Counted from the first letter of the stretch, positions 1-7,108 are shown. The stretch: DNA of 8,516 bases from Campylobacteraceae bacterium (GCA_027013265.1 JALUXQ010000181.1:1-8516), one strand, 5' to 3'. The notes: a model not told the origin generated them from the sequence alone. Numbers and translations are program-made.

Positions 1-284
1 AGATTATATCAAAGCCGCCATCTGCAGACCTTTGGGAGGGGCAAAGTGATGAAGATGATCTTGGATTTTCTTATACTTTGATAGACAAAGCACTAGAGGA
101 TTTTGTTGACAAAAGGATGAATATAGACGAGATGCTAAAAGCTGGGCATGAAGAGAAGTTGATAAAACTGATAAAAGAGAAGATATATAAAAATCAATTT
201 AAAAGAAAACTGCCTATCATAGCAAAGATAAACGACAGAACTATCGGGCATGATTTTTTATACCCAAGAGATATAAAACTGTGA
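1..284 (+). CDS. nadE: NH3-dependent NAD+ synthetase, C-terminal fragment (5' end outside window)
   Basis: The reading frame is open from the window edge (first full codon at base 3) to a TGA at 282-284, giving about 93 C-terminal residues of a protein whose family is usually near 250 residues. NadE makes NAD+ from deamido-NAD+, ATP and ammonia in the cytosol. The recognisable family block is KPPSADLWEGQSDEDDLG near the start of the fragment, the PSA-LWEGQ-DE-ELG loop that closes over the active site. The end, FKRKLPIIAKI followed by TIGHDFLYPRD, is the usual C-terminal tail of the single-domain ammonia-dependent form; no glutaminase domain can be judged because the N-terminus is missing. It is the first visible gene of the plus-strand run and lies 47 nt before the aminotransferase gene. 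In C. jejuni nadE precedes lpxK, thrC and kdsB (recalled, not checked), which agrees with this position. Confidence 0.93.
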   Translation, partial: IISKPPSADLWEGQSDEDDLGFSYTLIDKALEDFVDKRMNIDEMLKAGHEEKLIKLIKEKIYKNQFKRKLPIIAKINDRTIGHDFLYPRDIKL

Positions 285-331
285 TTGAAATTATTGCAAA
301 CTCCAATATGAAACTATAAACAGGGAAACGC

Positions 332-1465
332 ATGAAAGAGATACCATTTTACAAACCGTACATAGACAAAAAAGAGAAGAGTTATATAAACGAGGTTTTA
401 GAGTTAGACTCTCCAAACAAAGTCGAAAGACTAGAGAATGATTTCTCAAAATATATAAATAGCAAATACTCCATCTCTACAAACAATGGAACATCTGCTA
501 TGCATCTCGCTATGTGTGCGCTTGATCTCAAAAGAGGTGACAAAATACTATGTTCCGTCAACTCTTTTCCATCTGTTGCTGAAGTCATAAGACACTTTGA
601 TGCAGAGCCTATTTTTATGGATATTGACGAAGATGACTTCAATGTAAACCTAGATGAACTTGAAATTTTACTAGAAAAAAATAGAAGTAAAAAGTTAAAA
701 GGTGCATATATCAACCATGTAGCAGGGCAACCAACTGATTTAGATAGACTATATAAAATCGCCAAACTATATGATATAAAGATAGTTGAAGATGCTTCAG
801 AGGCTATGGGTGCTACATACAATGGAGCTAGAATTGGTGGATTAAAAGCTGATATCACCACTTTTAGATTTTCACCTCAAATGAAACATGCAGTTGCGAG
901 TGGCGGAATCATGTCAACAAATAGTGATGCGTTAAAAGACAGAGCCAAGCTTTTAAGAAATCATGCCATAGTAAATGAGGGGTGGGACAGGTACGGCAAC
1001 TTAGGTTATGTATATGATGTTGTTGATATAGGTCTAAAATACGATATGAACGAACTAAATGCGGCATATGCACTAGGTCAATTAGAAAAAAATAGAGAAT
1101 TCATAAAGAGACGCCAACAGATAGCAAAGATATATGATGATGAACTAAAAGATTGTCCACATGTCAGCACTCCTGTTGAAAAACGAGAGCATATCTTCAG
1201 TCAATATATAATAAAGATAGATAAAAACAGAGATGGTTTTGCAAGGGAGTTAAAAGAAAATGGCATAAATACAGCCTTACACTATATACCAATTCATCTA
1301 CTTACCTACTATAAACACAAGTACAATATCCGTGTAAATGACTTTCCACATGCACTAAATAATTACCAAAAAATCCTCTCGCTTCCTATATATCCAAGCC
1401 TAAGTGATAGAGATGTGTACTATATCTGCGAACAGATAAAAAAGATCGCCAAAACTCGTGTTTGA
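332..1465 (+). CDS. DegT/DnrJ/EryC1/StrS-family PLP sugar aminotransferase
   Basis: This 377-residue protein has the full length and motif order of the DegT/ArnB family, fold type I PLP enzymes that transaminate keto-sugar nucleotides in LPS, capsule or glycan synthesis. Visible landmarks are NNGTSAMHLA (51-60, phosphate-binding loop), VEDASEAMGA (152-161, with Asp154 expected to contact the pyridine nitrogen), Lys185 in SPQMKHAVASGG (181-192) as the Schiff-base lysine, and LHYIPIHLLTYY (316-327), resembling the substrate-binding HYIP-H segment of ArnB/PseC-like members. The start is ATG 332 with a good ribosome site, AGGGA at 322-326. It ends inside the start of lpxK (8-nt overlap), so the two are probably translated together. 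The exact nucleotide sugar cannot be read from sequence. Neighbouring lpxK and kdsB suggest lipid A or LPS core, for example a GnnB-like role in making 2,3-diamino sugar; this is inference. Confidence 0.88.
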   Translation: MKEIPFYKPYIDKKEKSYINEVLELDSPNKVERLENDFSKYINSKYSISTNNGTSAMHLAMCALDLKRGDKILCSVNSFPSVAEVIRHFDAEPIFMDIDEDDFNVNLDELEILLEKNRSKKLKGAYINHVAGQPTDLDRLYKIAKLYDIKIVEDASEAMGATYNGARIGGLKADITTFRFSPQMKHAVASGGIMSTNSDALKDRAKLLRNHAIVNEGWDRYGNLGYVYDVVDIGLKYDMNELNAAYALGQLEKNREFIKRRQQIAKIYDDELKDCPHVSTPVEKREHIFSQYIIKIDKNRDGFARELKENGINTALHYIPIHLLTYYKHKYNIRVNDFPHALNNYQKILSLPIYPSLSDRDVYYICEQIKKIAKTRV

Positions 1466-2390
1466 TAAAACAAAAGTGATAAATTGGATAGAAGAGTATC
1501 TTTTCTATCCAAAAACTTTCATACAATTTCTTCTCTCATTTCTACTACTTCCCCTATCTTTCATTTACTGCTTGATAGTTATATCTAAAAGAGTATTTTC
1601 ACAAAAACAAAAATTTAGTATCCCAATTATAAGCATAGGAAATCTCACAGTAGGCGGAAGTGGGAAAACTCCATTGACCACAGAGTTAGCAAGAGAGTAT
1701 GAAAACTGTGCTATCATCTTAAGGGGCTACAAACGAACTAGCACAGGGCTCATAGTCGTATCACATGATAAAAAAATCCTTTGTGGTGTGGATACAAGTG
1801 GTGATGAGGCCATGATGTATGCTCTATCTCTACCAAATGCTACTGTCATAGTAAGCGAAGATAGAATAGAGGGGATAAAAAAAGCAGAATCACTCAATTG
1901 TAAAATAGTTTTTTTAGATGACGGATTTAGCAAATCTTTTATCCAAAAGTTTGATATTTTAATAAAGCCAAAAGATGAGCCAACTCTACCTTTTTGTCTG
2001 CCAAGCGGTGCATACAGAGAGCCAAAATACCTCTATAAAAGTGCGGATTTTGTAGCAATCGAAGATATAGATTTTACAAGAAAAATTACTATAAAAAATC
2101 AAACAAAAGAGATGATTTTAGTCACAGGTATTTCAAAACCGAAAAGACTAGATAGATACTTACCAAAAAATTTGATAAAAAAAATATACTTTGAAGACCA
2201 CCATTTATATACAAAAAAAGAGTTGGAAAATTTGATGAAAAGATACAAAGCAACATCAATAATAACAACAGAAAAAGATGCAGTAAAGATGAGAGATTTT
2301 GGATTAAATCTCTCCATCATGGAGCTTAAAATAGAAATCAAAAAAGAGTTAAAAGATAAAATAAACACTTTTTTAGCCAATTTTAGATAA
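1458..2390 (+). CDS. lpxK: Tetraacyldisaccharide 4'-kinase (lipid A 4'-kinase)
   Basis: LpxK phosphorylates the 4' position of the tetraacylated disaccharide-1-phosphate with ATP, giving lipid IVA at the cytoplasmic face of the inner membrane. The 310-residue product has a hydrophobic N-terminal segment (about 21-45) that would anchor it, then the Walker A loop GNLTVGGSGKTP (61-72), ILRGYKR (87-93), GDEAMM (115-120), LDDGFS (153-158, where most families read DDGFQ), LPSGAYREP (181-189), DHH (247-249, part of the family's catalytic histidine region) and TTEKDAVK (270-277). The start is GTG 1458, overlapping the aminotransferase stop by 8 nt. The resulting N-terminus (IEEYLFYP then the hydrophobic helix) matches epsilonproteobacterial LpxK as I recall it. 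An in-frame GTG at 1476 is a less likely alternative. Neither start has a strong Shine-Dalgarno sequence, so translational coupling to the upstream gene is likely. Confidence 0.95.
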   Translation: MFDKTKVINWIEEYLFYPKTFIQFLLSFLLLPLSFIYCLIVISKRVFSQKQKFSIPIISIGNLTVGGSGKTPLTTELAREYENCAIILRGYKRTSTGLIVVSHDKKILCGVDTSGDEAMMYALSLPNATVIVSEDRIEGIKKAESLNCKIVFLDDGFSKSFIQKFDILIKPKDEPTLPFCLPSGAYREPKYLYKSADFVAIEDIDFTRKITIKNQTKEMILVTGISKPKRLDRYLPKNLIKKIYFEDHHLYTKKELENLMKRYKATSIITTEKDAVKMRDFGLNLSIMELKIEIKKELKDKINTFLANFR

Positions 2391-2393
2391 AAT
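2366..2393 (+). promoter_or_regulatory. Candidate sigma-70 promoter for argB
   Basis: A T-rich run (CACTTTTTTAGCCAATTTTA, about 2366-2385) leads into GATAAAAT (2386-2393), the shape expected of epsilonproteobacterial vegetative promoters, which have an extended -10 element and periodic T tracts rather than a clear -35 box. The -10 hexamer TAAAAT (2388-2393) contains the TAA stop codon of lpxK, so the promoter lies at the end of that gene. Transcription would begin near 2400 and give a leader of roughly 25 nt carrying AAGAAG just before the argB ATG at 2427. This would let argB-thrC-kdsB be expressed apart from the upstream genes. It is predicted from motif shape only. Confidence 0.5.
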
Positions 2394-2426
2394 CCCATAC
2401 TTTTATAAAAAATAAAAAGAAGTGAT

Positions 2427-3272
2427 ATGAAAAAGAAAATTCAACAAGCTAGAACTCTGATGGACGCCCTTCCGTATATAAGGCGTTTCAATAAAAAAAC
2501 TGTTATCATAAAATATGGAGGTTCAGCACAAGCCGACTCCAAACTAAAAGAGAAGTTTATCGAAGATATCGTGCTTTTATACCTAGTTGGGATAAAGCCT
2601 GTCATCATTCATGGTGGTGGTAAAAAAATCAGCAATCTTCTAGAAAAGCTAGAGGTTGATAGTGAGTTTGTTGATGGACTAAGAGTTACTAGCAAAGAAG
2701 TTATGGAAGTTGTTGAGATGGTGCTTGGCGGTAATATCAACAAAGAGATTACAAATCTACTGAACCATCATGGAGCCAAAGCCATTGGTATGACTGGAAA
2801 AGATGCAAACTTTATAGAGGCTGTTGCTCTAAATGATGGCAAATACGGACTAGTTGGAGATATTGTAAATATAGACCATAAAGTTGTAGAGGATTTAATA
2901 GCACAAGATTTTATACCAGTTATCGCTCCGATAGCAAGTGGTGGAGTAGATCATCCAGGATTTAATATCAATGCGGACTTAGCAGCTAGTAAAATCGCAG
3001 TTGCGCTAAATGCAGAAAAGATTATCTTTTTAACAGATACTGCTGGCATATTGGATGATAAAAAAAAATTAATCTCGATTTTAGAGAAAGAGGAGATAAA
3101 AACACTAAAAAATAGTGGAGTTATCAGTGGAGGCATGATACCAAAGACAGATGCTTGCATCGATGCACTTGATGGTGGTGTAGGAAGTGCTCACATCATA
3201 GATGGTAGAATTGAACACTCAATTTTATTAGAAATATTTACAAAAGATGGAATAGGAACAAAGATAAAATGA
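2427..3272 (+). CDS. argB: Acetylglutamate kinase
   Basis: ArgB phosphorylates N-acetyl-L-glutamate, the second step of arginine biosynthesis, in the cytosol. The 281-residue protein shows the amino-acid-kinase landmarks in order: KYGGSA (29-34), IHGGGKKI (61-68), FVDGLRVT (81-88), GFNINADLAA (178-187), FLTDTAGI (201-208) and SGGMIPK (234-240). A helix of about 20 residues precedes the kinase core (ARTLMDALPYIRRFNKK), and the C-terminus ends in GIGTKIK. In known hexameric, arginine-inhibited acetylglutamate kinases this N-terminal helix interlocks dimers, so feedback inhibition by arginine is a reasonable prediction. The start is ATG 2427, preceded by AAGAAG at 2417-2422. It follows lpxK by 36 nt, with a probable promoter in that gap, and overlaps thrC by ATGA. 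No other arg genes are nearby, so it sits as a lone pathway gene here. Confidence 0.97.
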   Translation: MKKKIQQARTLMDALPYIRRFNKKTVIIKYGGSAQADSKLKEKFIEDIVLLYLVGIKPVIIHGGGKKISNLLEKLEVDSEFVDGLRVTSKEVMEVVEMVLGGNINKEITNLLNHHGAKAIGMTGKDANFIEAVALNDGKYGLVGDIVNIDHKVVEDLIAQDFIPVIAPIASGGVDHPGFNINADLAASKIAVALNAEKIIFLTDTAGILDDKKKLISILEKEEIKTLKNSGVISGGMIPKTDACIDALDGGVGSAHIIDGRIEHSILLEIFTKDGIGTKIK

Positions 3273-4738
3273 ATTTTATAGAGACAAGAGGAAATGATGG
3301 CAAAAGACCAAAAGAGGTGCAATTTTCATATGTGATACTAAATCCAAGTGCAAGCTTTGGTGGACTCTATGTACCAAAATACCTACCTATGCTTGAAGAG
3401 GATTTTTTTAAAGATGCAAAAAAACTTAACTATAAAGAGTTGACAAAAAAGATACTATCAAAATTTGAGATTGATATAGATGAAGAGGTTATAGATAGAG
3501 CTGTTTGCCTGTATGACAAATTTGAGAACAAAGATACTCCAGTACCTTTAAACAAGGTTGAAGATGAACTTTTCATAAATGAGCTCTACCACGGACCAAC
3601 AAAAGCCTTTAAAGATATGGCACTTCAGCCTTTTGGCTACATTCTCTCAGATTTAGCAAAAAAACAGAAACAAAACTATCTGATACTTGCTGCTACAAGT
3701 GGTGATACGGGTCCAGCCACACTAGATACATTTTCAGACAAAGAGAATATAAAAGTAGCTTGCATGTATCCAGATGGCGGAACAAGCGATGTGCAAAGAC
3801 TCCAAATGGTGACAACTGAGGGTAAAAATCTTAAAGTTTTAGGCATTGTTGGAAATTTTGATGATGCCCAAAATGCCCTAAAAACTCTTCTTGCTTCGCC
3901 ATCATTTAAAGATGAGCTAGAGAAACAAAATATCAAACTAAGCGCTGCAAATTCTGTCAATTTTGGCAGAATAATATTTCAGATAATCTACCATATTTAT
4001 GGCTATATATCTCTTTTAAAAGAGCGAAATACAGATGAGTTTTACAGTATCGTGCCAAGTGGAAATTTTGGAAATGCTCTTGGAGCGTATTACGCAAAGA
4101 AGATGGGGCTTCCGATTAAAAAGATACTCATAGCCTCAAATATAAACAATATCTTAAGTGATTTGATAAACAAAGGCATCTATGATTTAAGAGGCAGAAG
4201 ACTTCTCAAAACGACTTCTCCTGCTATGGATATACTCATATCATCAAATGTCGAGAGAGTCCTTTTTGATAAATTTGGAGCCAATAGATGCAAAGAGTTG
4301 ATGGATGATTTGCGAGAAAAAAAGTTTTATAGATTGACAAAAGATGAGCTGGAGAAACTAAGAGAAGATTTTGATGCGATATATTGTGATGATGAATTTG
4401 CAAAGGATACAATCAAAAAATATGCCGAAAAAGGCTATATCTTAGATCCTCATACCGCCACAACTCTTAAAGCTTATGAAAACCTACGAGCCCAAAATCT
4501 TCCTGCTATCGCCTGCTCTACTGCACAGTGGACAAAGTTCGCTCCAACTATGCTTAATGCCATCAAAAATGACACCTTAACATATAGTGATGAAGTGGCT
4601 CTAAAAGAGTTTAGTGAAGCTCTACATGTAGAGATACCAAAAAGTATAAAAGAGCTATTTAACAAAAAAATTATGCATGATAAAGTTGTGAAACAGCGAG
4701 ACATAGAAGAAGAAATTTTAAATTTTATAAAAGAATAA
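3269..4738 (+). CDS. thrC: Threonine synthase
   Basis: ThrC converts O-phospho-L-homoserine to L-threonine with PLP, the last step of threonine biosynthesis. At 489 residues it is of the long, ThrC-type class. Landmarks are GGLYVPKYLP (31-40, the N-terminal domain signature), ELYHGPTKAFKDMALQ (105-120) with Lys115 as the PLP lysine, AATSGDTGPA (141-150), SGNFGNALGA (264-273, the phosphate-cup loop) and DPHTATTLKAY (393-403). The ATG lies in the argB stop region (ATGA, 3269-3272), so translation should be coupled to argB; an AGGA lies about 11 nt upstream. The next gene, kdsB, begins 4 nt after the stop. Threonine made here is the substrate of IlvA, encoded on the opposite strand about 0.7 kb away. 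Sequence length and motifs look intact. Confidence 0.96.
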   Translation: MNFIETRGNDGKRPKEVQFSYVILNPSASFGGLYVPKYLPMLEEDFFKDAKKLNYKELTKKILSKFEIDIDEEVIDRAVCLYDKFENKDTPVPLNKVEDELFINELYHGPTKAFKDMALQPFGYILSDLAKKQKQNYLILAATSGDTGPATLDTFSDKENIKVACMYPDGGTSDVQRLQMVTTEGKNLKVLGIVGNFDDAQNALKTLLASPSFKDELEKQNIKLSAANSVNFGRIIFQIIYHIYGYISLLKERNTDEFYSIVPSGNFGNALGAYYAKKMGLPIKKILIASNINNILSDLINKGIYDLRGRRLLKTTSPAMDILISSNVERVLFDKFGANRCKELMDDLREKKFYRLTKDELEKLREDFDAIYCDDEFAKDTIKKYAEKGYILDPHTATTLKAYENLRAQNLPAIACSTAQWTKFAPTMLNAIKNDTLTYSDEVALKEFSEALHVEIPKSIKELFNKKIMHDKVVKQRDIEEEILNFIKE

Positions 4739-4742
4739 TCGA

Positions 4743-5462
4743 GTGATATTGATACCAGCTAGAATAGCATCAAACAGATTTCCAAACAAAGTATTGGCAA
4801 ATATCAATGGATATCCTATGGTAATAGCAACAGCCAGAGCAGTCTGTAGTCTAGACGATGTAGCGATAGCTACTGATTCACAAGAGATTGTAAATCTAGC
4901 ACATGATTATGGTTTTAAGGCTGTTATGACTAGCGATAAACACAAAAGCGGAACAGATAGGATACACGAGGCTGTCGAAAAACTAGCTTTAAATGATGAC
5001 GAGATAATAATAAATGTCCAAGCTGATGAGCCTTTTATAGAGAATAATGTTGTAGAAAAATTGATAAATAGAGTACAACAAGGCATAGAAGATAACGAAG
5101 ATTTAATGATGACTAGTTGCTATAAAGAGATAAATGCAGACGAAGCGATTGATCCAAACCTTGTCAAAGTCATCACCGATGTATATGGCTATGCGATATA
5201 TTTTTCAAGAAGCAAGATACCTTATGACAGAGAGGAGTTTGACGGATATTTTGGGCACTTGGGACTATATGGGTTTACCAAAAAATCTTTGCATGATTTT
5301 TGTTCACTCCCCTCTTCCCCACTAGAAAACATAGAAAAACTAGAGCAACTAAGAGCCATCTATCATGGTAAAAAAGTGGCCATGATAAAAGTACAAAGCC
5401 AAAGTTTTGGCATAGACACAAAAGAGGATCTACAAAGAGCATTGGTTTTTTTTAAGTCGTAA
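4743..5462 (+). CDS. kdsB: 3-deoxy-manno-octulosonate cytidylyltransferase (CMP-KDO synthetase)
   Basis: KdsB activates KDO with CTP to CMP-KDO, the donor used to add KDO to lipid IVA, the product of LpxK. The 239-residue protein carries IPARIASNRFPNKVL (4-18, nucleotide-binding loop), ATDS (43-46), SGTDRIHE (69-76), NVQADEP (91-97; most homologues read NVQGDEP), GHLGLYGFTK (171-180), LEQLRA (200-205) and GIDTKEDL (223-230), so the usual catalytic and sugar-binding blocks are present. The start is GTG 4743, giving the expected MILIPAR terminus; a TTG at 4749 would remove part of the first strand. It begins 4 nt after the thrC stop without a strong ribosome site of its own, suggesting reinitiation. 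The gene ends with a run of eight T residues (in the codons for Val-Phe-Phe) shortly before its TAA, 3 bp from the convergent ilvA stop. Confidence 0.96.
   Translation: MILIPARIASNRFPNKVLANINGYPMVIATARAVCSLDDVAIATDSQEIVNLAHDYGFKAVMTSDKHKSGTDRIHEAVEKLALNDDEIIINVQADEPFIENNVVEKLINRVQQGIEDNEDLMMTSCYKEINADEAIDPNLVKVITDVYGYAIYFSRSKIPYDREEFDGYFGHLGLYGFTKKSLHDFCSLPSSPLENIEKLEQLRAIYHGKKVAMIKVQSQSFGIDTKEDLQRALVFFKS
5361..5411 (+). repeat. Pair of short inverted repeats in the 3' part of kdsB
   Basis: Two perfect inverted repeats lie within kdsB about 50-100 bases before its stop codon. The first has 8-bp arms, TATCATGG (5361-5368) and CCATGATA (5380-5387), with 11 nt between. The second is GCCAAA/TTTGGC with a 2-nt centre (5398-5411). 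Neither is directly followed by a T run on either strand; the T8 tract begins about 35 nt after the second. They lie near the convergent operon ends and could fold in RNA, but both are within coding sequence and may be chance. No function is claimed. Confidence 0.4.
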
Positions 5463-5465
5463 GCC

Positions 5466-6677
5466 TTACATCTCTTCTTCATAAAGGTAGCCATTGTTAC
5501 TCAGCATCTCTTTTATATGTTGTTGATGATCGTCTCCTTTTGTCTCTAATACCATAGTTATCTTAGCATCACCATAAGCTAGCTTTGTCGAGGTTCTATC
5601 GTAGTCAATTTGTATGATATTTGCATTTGCATCTCTTAGGATATCTGTAAGATACATCAGAGCTCCTGGTTTATCCACAAGAGTGATGAGTAGCTTCATC
5701 TTTCTATGGGACTTCATGAGCCCTTTTTCGATGATGACAGAGAGCATCTGCACATCTATATTTCCACCACTTAAAACAATGCCTATGTTTTCATCTTTTT
5801 TGAAATCAAATTTTTTGTGTATCACAGCGGCAACCCCAGTGGCTCCCGCTCCCTCTACGACTATCTTTTGTCTCTCTAATAAAAACAAAACTGCAGTTGC
5901 GATCTCCTCATCATCAACTTGGATTATATCATCAACACAGCCTAATATATGATTCAGATTTTGCTCACTTACATCTCTAACGGCGATACCATCTGCTATG
6001 GTTCTGACATTTTTCGTATTGGATACTTCCCCTGCCTTAAATGAGTTATACATGGCTGGTGCACCCTTTGATGTTACACCTATGACTCGGATATTTGGGT
6101 CAATCTGTTTAATAGCAGATGAGATTCCTGTGATGAGCCCTCCTCCTCCGATTGGTACTAAAATTGTATTTAAATCCTTTACAACATCAATCATTTCCAA
6201 AGCTACTGTACCTTGCCCTGCGATGACTTTTTCGTCTTCAAATGGATGTATGAAAGTTATATCATTCTCTTTTGCATATTTGAGTGCATAAGCATAAGCC
6301 TCATCATAATTATCACCATGGAGTATAACCTCAGCTCCTAGCGCCTTGGTACCAGTAACTTTCAAAAGAGGAGTTGCTTCTGGCATGACAATCACTGCTT
6401 TTATACCAAAATGTCTGGCACTATATCCCACGCCTTGAGCATGGTTTCCAGCACTTGCGGCTATGACTCCATTTTGTTTCTCTTTGCCACTGAGACTTGC
6501 TATTTTATTAAAAGCGCCTCTTATCTTGTAAGCTCCAGTTAGTTGCAAATTCTCTTTTTTCAAAAATATATTTGCCCCAACTCTTTCACTTAAGAGTGGT
6601 GCTTTTATAAATGGTGTTTGGTTTACGACATTTGCTATCAATCTTTTTGCTTGGATTATCTCTCTTAATTCTATCAC
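5466..6677 (-). CDS. ilvA: Threonine ammonia-lyase (threonine deaminase) with C-terminal ACT domain
   Basis: IlvA deaminates L-threonine to 2-oxobutanoate, the first committed step to isoleucine. With the GTG start at 6677 it is 403 residues, the common length for the class with a single C-terminal ACT-type domain (ilvA_1Cterm). Landmarks in this numbering are KKENLQLTGAYKIRGAF (40-56) with Lys51 as the PLP lysine, SAGNHAQG (75-82), PIGGGGLITG (175-184, phosphate cup), EGAGA (276-280), SGGNID (303-308) and the ACT domain from about 327 (LLITLVDKPGALMYLTDILR) to the end. The GTG is preferred because it overlaps the upstream gene's stop as GTGA and follows AAAGG by 8 nt. An ATG at 6710 would add 11 poorly conserved-looking residues and a 37-nt overlap. 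The ACT domain suggests allosteric control, but the effector cannot be read. Last gene of its operon. Confidence 0.95.
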   Translation of the reverse strand: MIELREIIQAKRLIANVVNQTPFIKAPLLSERVGANIFLKKENLQLTGAYKIRGAFNKIASLSGKEKQNGVIAASAGNHAQGVGYSARHFGIKAVIVMPEATPLLKVTGTKALGAEVILHGDNYDEAYAYALKYAKENDITFIHPFEDEKVIAGQGTVALEMIDVVKDLNTILVPIGGGGLITGISSAIKQIDPNIRVIGVTSKGAPAMYNSFKAGEVSNTKNVRTIADGIAVRDVSEQNLNHILGCVDDIIQVDDEEIATAVLFLLERQKIVVEGAGATGVAAVIHKKFDFKKDENIGIVLSGGNIDVQMLSVIIEKGLMKSHRKMKLLITLVDKPGALMYLTDILRDANANIIQIDYDRTSTKLAYGDAKITMVLETKGDDHQQHIKEMLSNNGYLYEEEM

Positions 6678-7108
6678 TTCATTAACCTTTGGTGTTCTAT
6701 TTTTGAGCATCTATTTTGCACTACTTTTAGCCCCGCTTTTTTTGCTTTTTCACATGCCTCATTATTTACTATGCCAAGTTGCAGCCAAAATACTTTTATA
6801 TCATCTCTTTTAAGCACCTCTTCAAGCAAACTATTAGCAATGGCTGGTTTTCTAAACATATCTACCATATCAACTTTTTCTTTTACTTCACTAAGGCTTC
6901 GATACACTTTTTCGCCAAGTATAAAATCCTCTTTGGGATAGATAGGAATTATCTTATACCCTACACTTTGAAGATACTTTCCGACCATATTGCTCTCTTT
7001 TGACTCATTTGGAGAGAGACCGATGATGGCTATAGTTTTGACCTCTTCAAGAATCTTTTTAATCTCTTTAGCATCATTTGTATTTATCATAGGCATTGGA
7101 CATTCCAT
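6674..7108 (-). CDS. CoA-binding-domain protein (YccU-like, CoA_binding_2 family)
   Basis: This 144-residue protein is a single Rossmann-like CoA-binding domain of the kind found alone in YccU-like proteins and at the start of ADP-forming acyl-CoA synthetases. Visible family blocks are IAIIGLSPNESKESNMVGKY (26-45, the glycine-containing nucleotide loop), GYKIIPIYPKE (50-60), VDMVDMFRKP (79-88), FWLQLGIVNNEA (107-118) and VVQNRCSKIEH (129-139), the near-invariant end of the family. It has no catalytic synthetase or ligase domain, so it may bind CoA or a related nucleotide; its true role is unknown. ATG 7108 is chosen as start because it overlaps the trmA stop as TGATG and is preceded by AAGGA at 6 nt; a TTG at 7111 is one codon upstream. 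It is followed by ilvA with a GTGA overlap, so it is probably co-translated with both neighbours. Confidence 0.9.
   Translation of the reverse strand: MECPMPMINTNDAKEIKKILEEVKTIAIIGLSPNESKESNMVGKYLQSVGYKIIPIYPKEDFILGEKVYRSLSEVKEKVDMVDMFRKPAIANSLLEEVLKRDDIKVFWLQLGIVNNEACEKAKKAGLKVVQNRCSKIEHQRLMK
6686..6690 (-). promoter_or_regulatory. Ribosome binding site that decides the ilvA GTG start
   Basis: Read on the minus strand, AAAGG at 6690-6686 is followed by 8 nt and then GTG at 6677-6675. The GTG shares its last two bases with the TGA stop of the CoA-binding gene (GTGA). This spacing plus the overlap favours the 403-residue IlvA over the form starting at ATG 6710. Confidence 0.55.

Noticed and set aside
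751..760. TATAAAAT-like -10 element inside the aminotransferase gene
   Set aside because: It falls in ordinary coding sequence (Leu-Tyr-Lys-Ile codons), is far from any start codon on this strand, and such strings are common by chance in AT-rich DNA.
382..861. 159-residue open frame antisense to the aminotransferase gene
   Set aside because: It lies wholly opposite a well-conserved enzyme, has a serine/isoleucine-rich low-complexity composition typical of a reverse-frame shadow, and shows no family motif.
1458..1465. degT/lpxK overlap as a sign of a frameshifted fusion gene
   Set aside because: Both proteins are full length with complete motif sets; the 8-nt overlap is ordinary operon packing.
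5398..5454. GCCAAA/TTTGGC repeat followed by a T8 tract as a kdsB terminator
   Set aside because: The repeat is about 35 nt from the T run, has only a 2-nt centre, and both elements are within the kdsB coding sequence before its stop.
5446..5454. T8 run at the end of kdsB as a programmed frameshift site
   Set aside because: The normal frame ends six bases later and reads cleanly; a shift would change only the last residues and no stimulating structure follows.
5614..6291. Plus-strand open frames opposite ilvA (112 and 97 residues)
   Set aside because: Both are shadows of the conserved IlvA frame with no recognisable domain and no plausible ribosome site.
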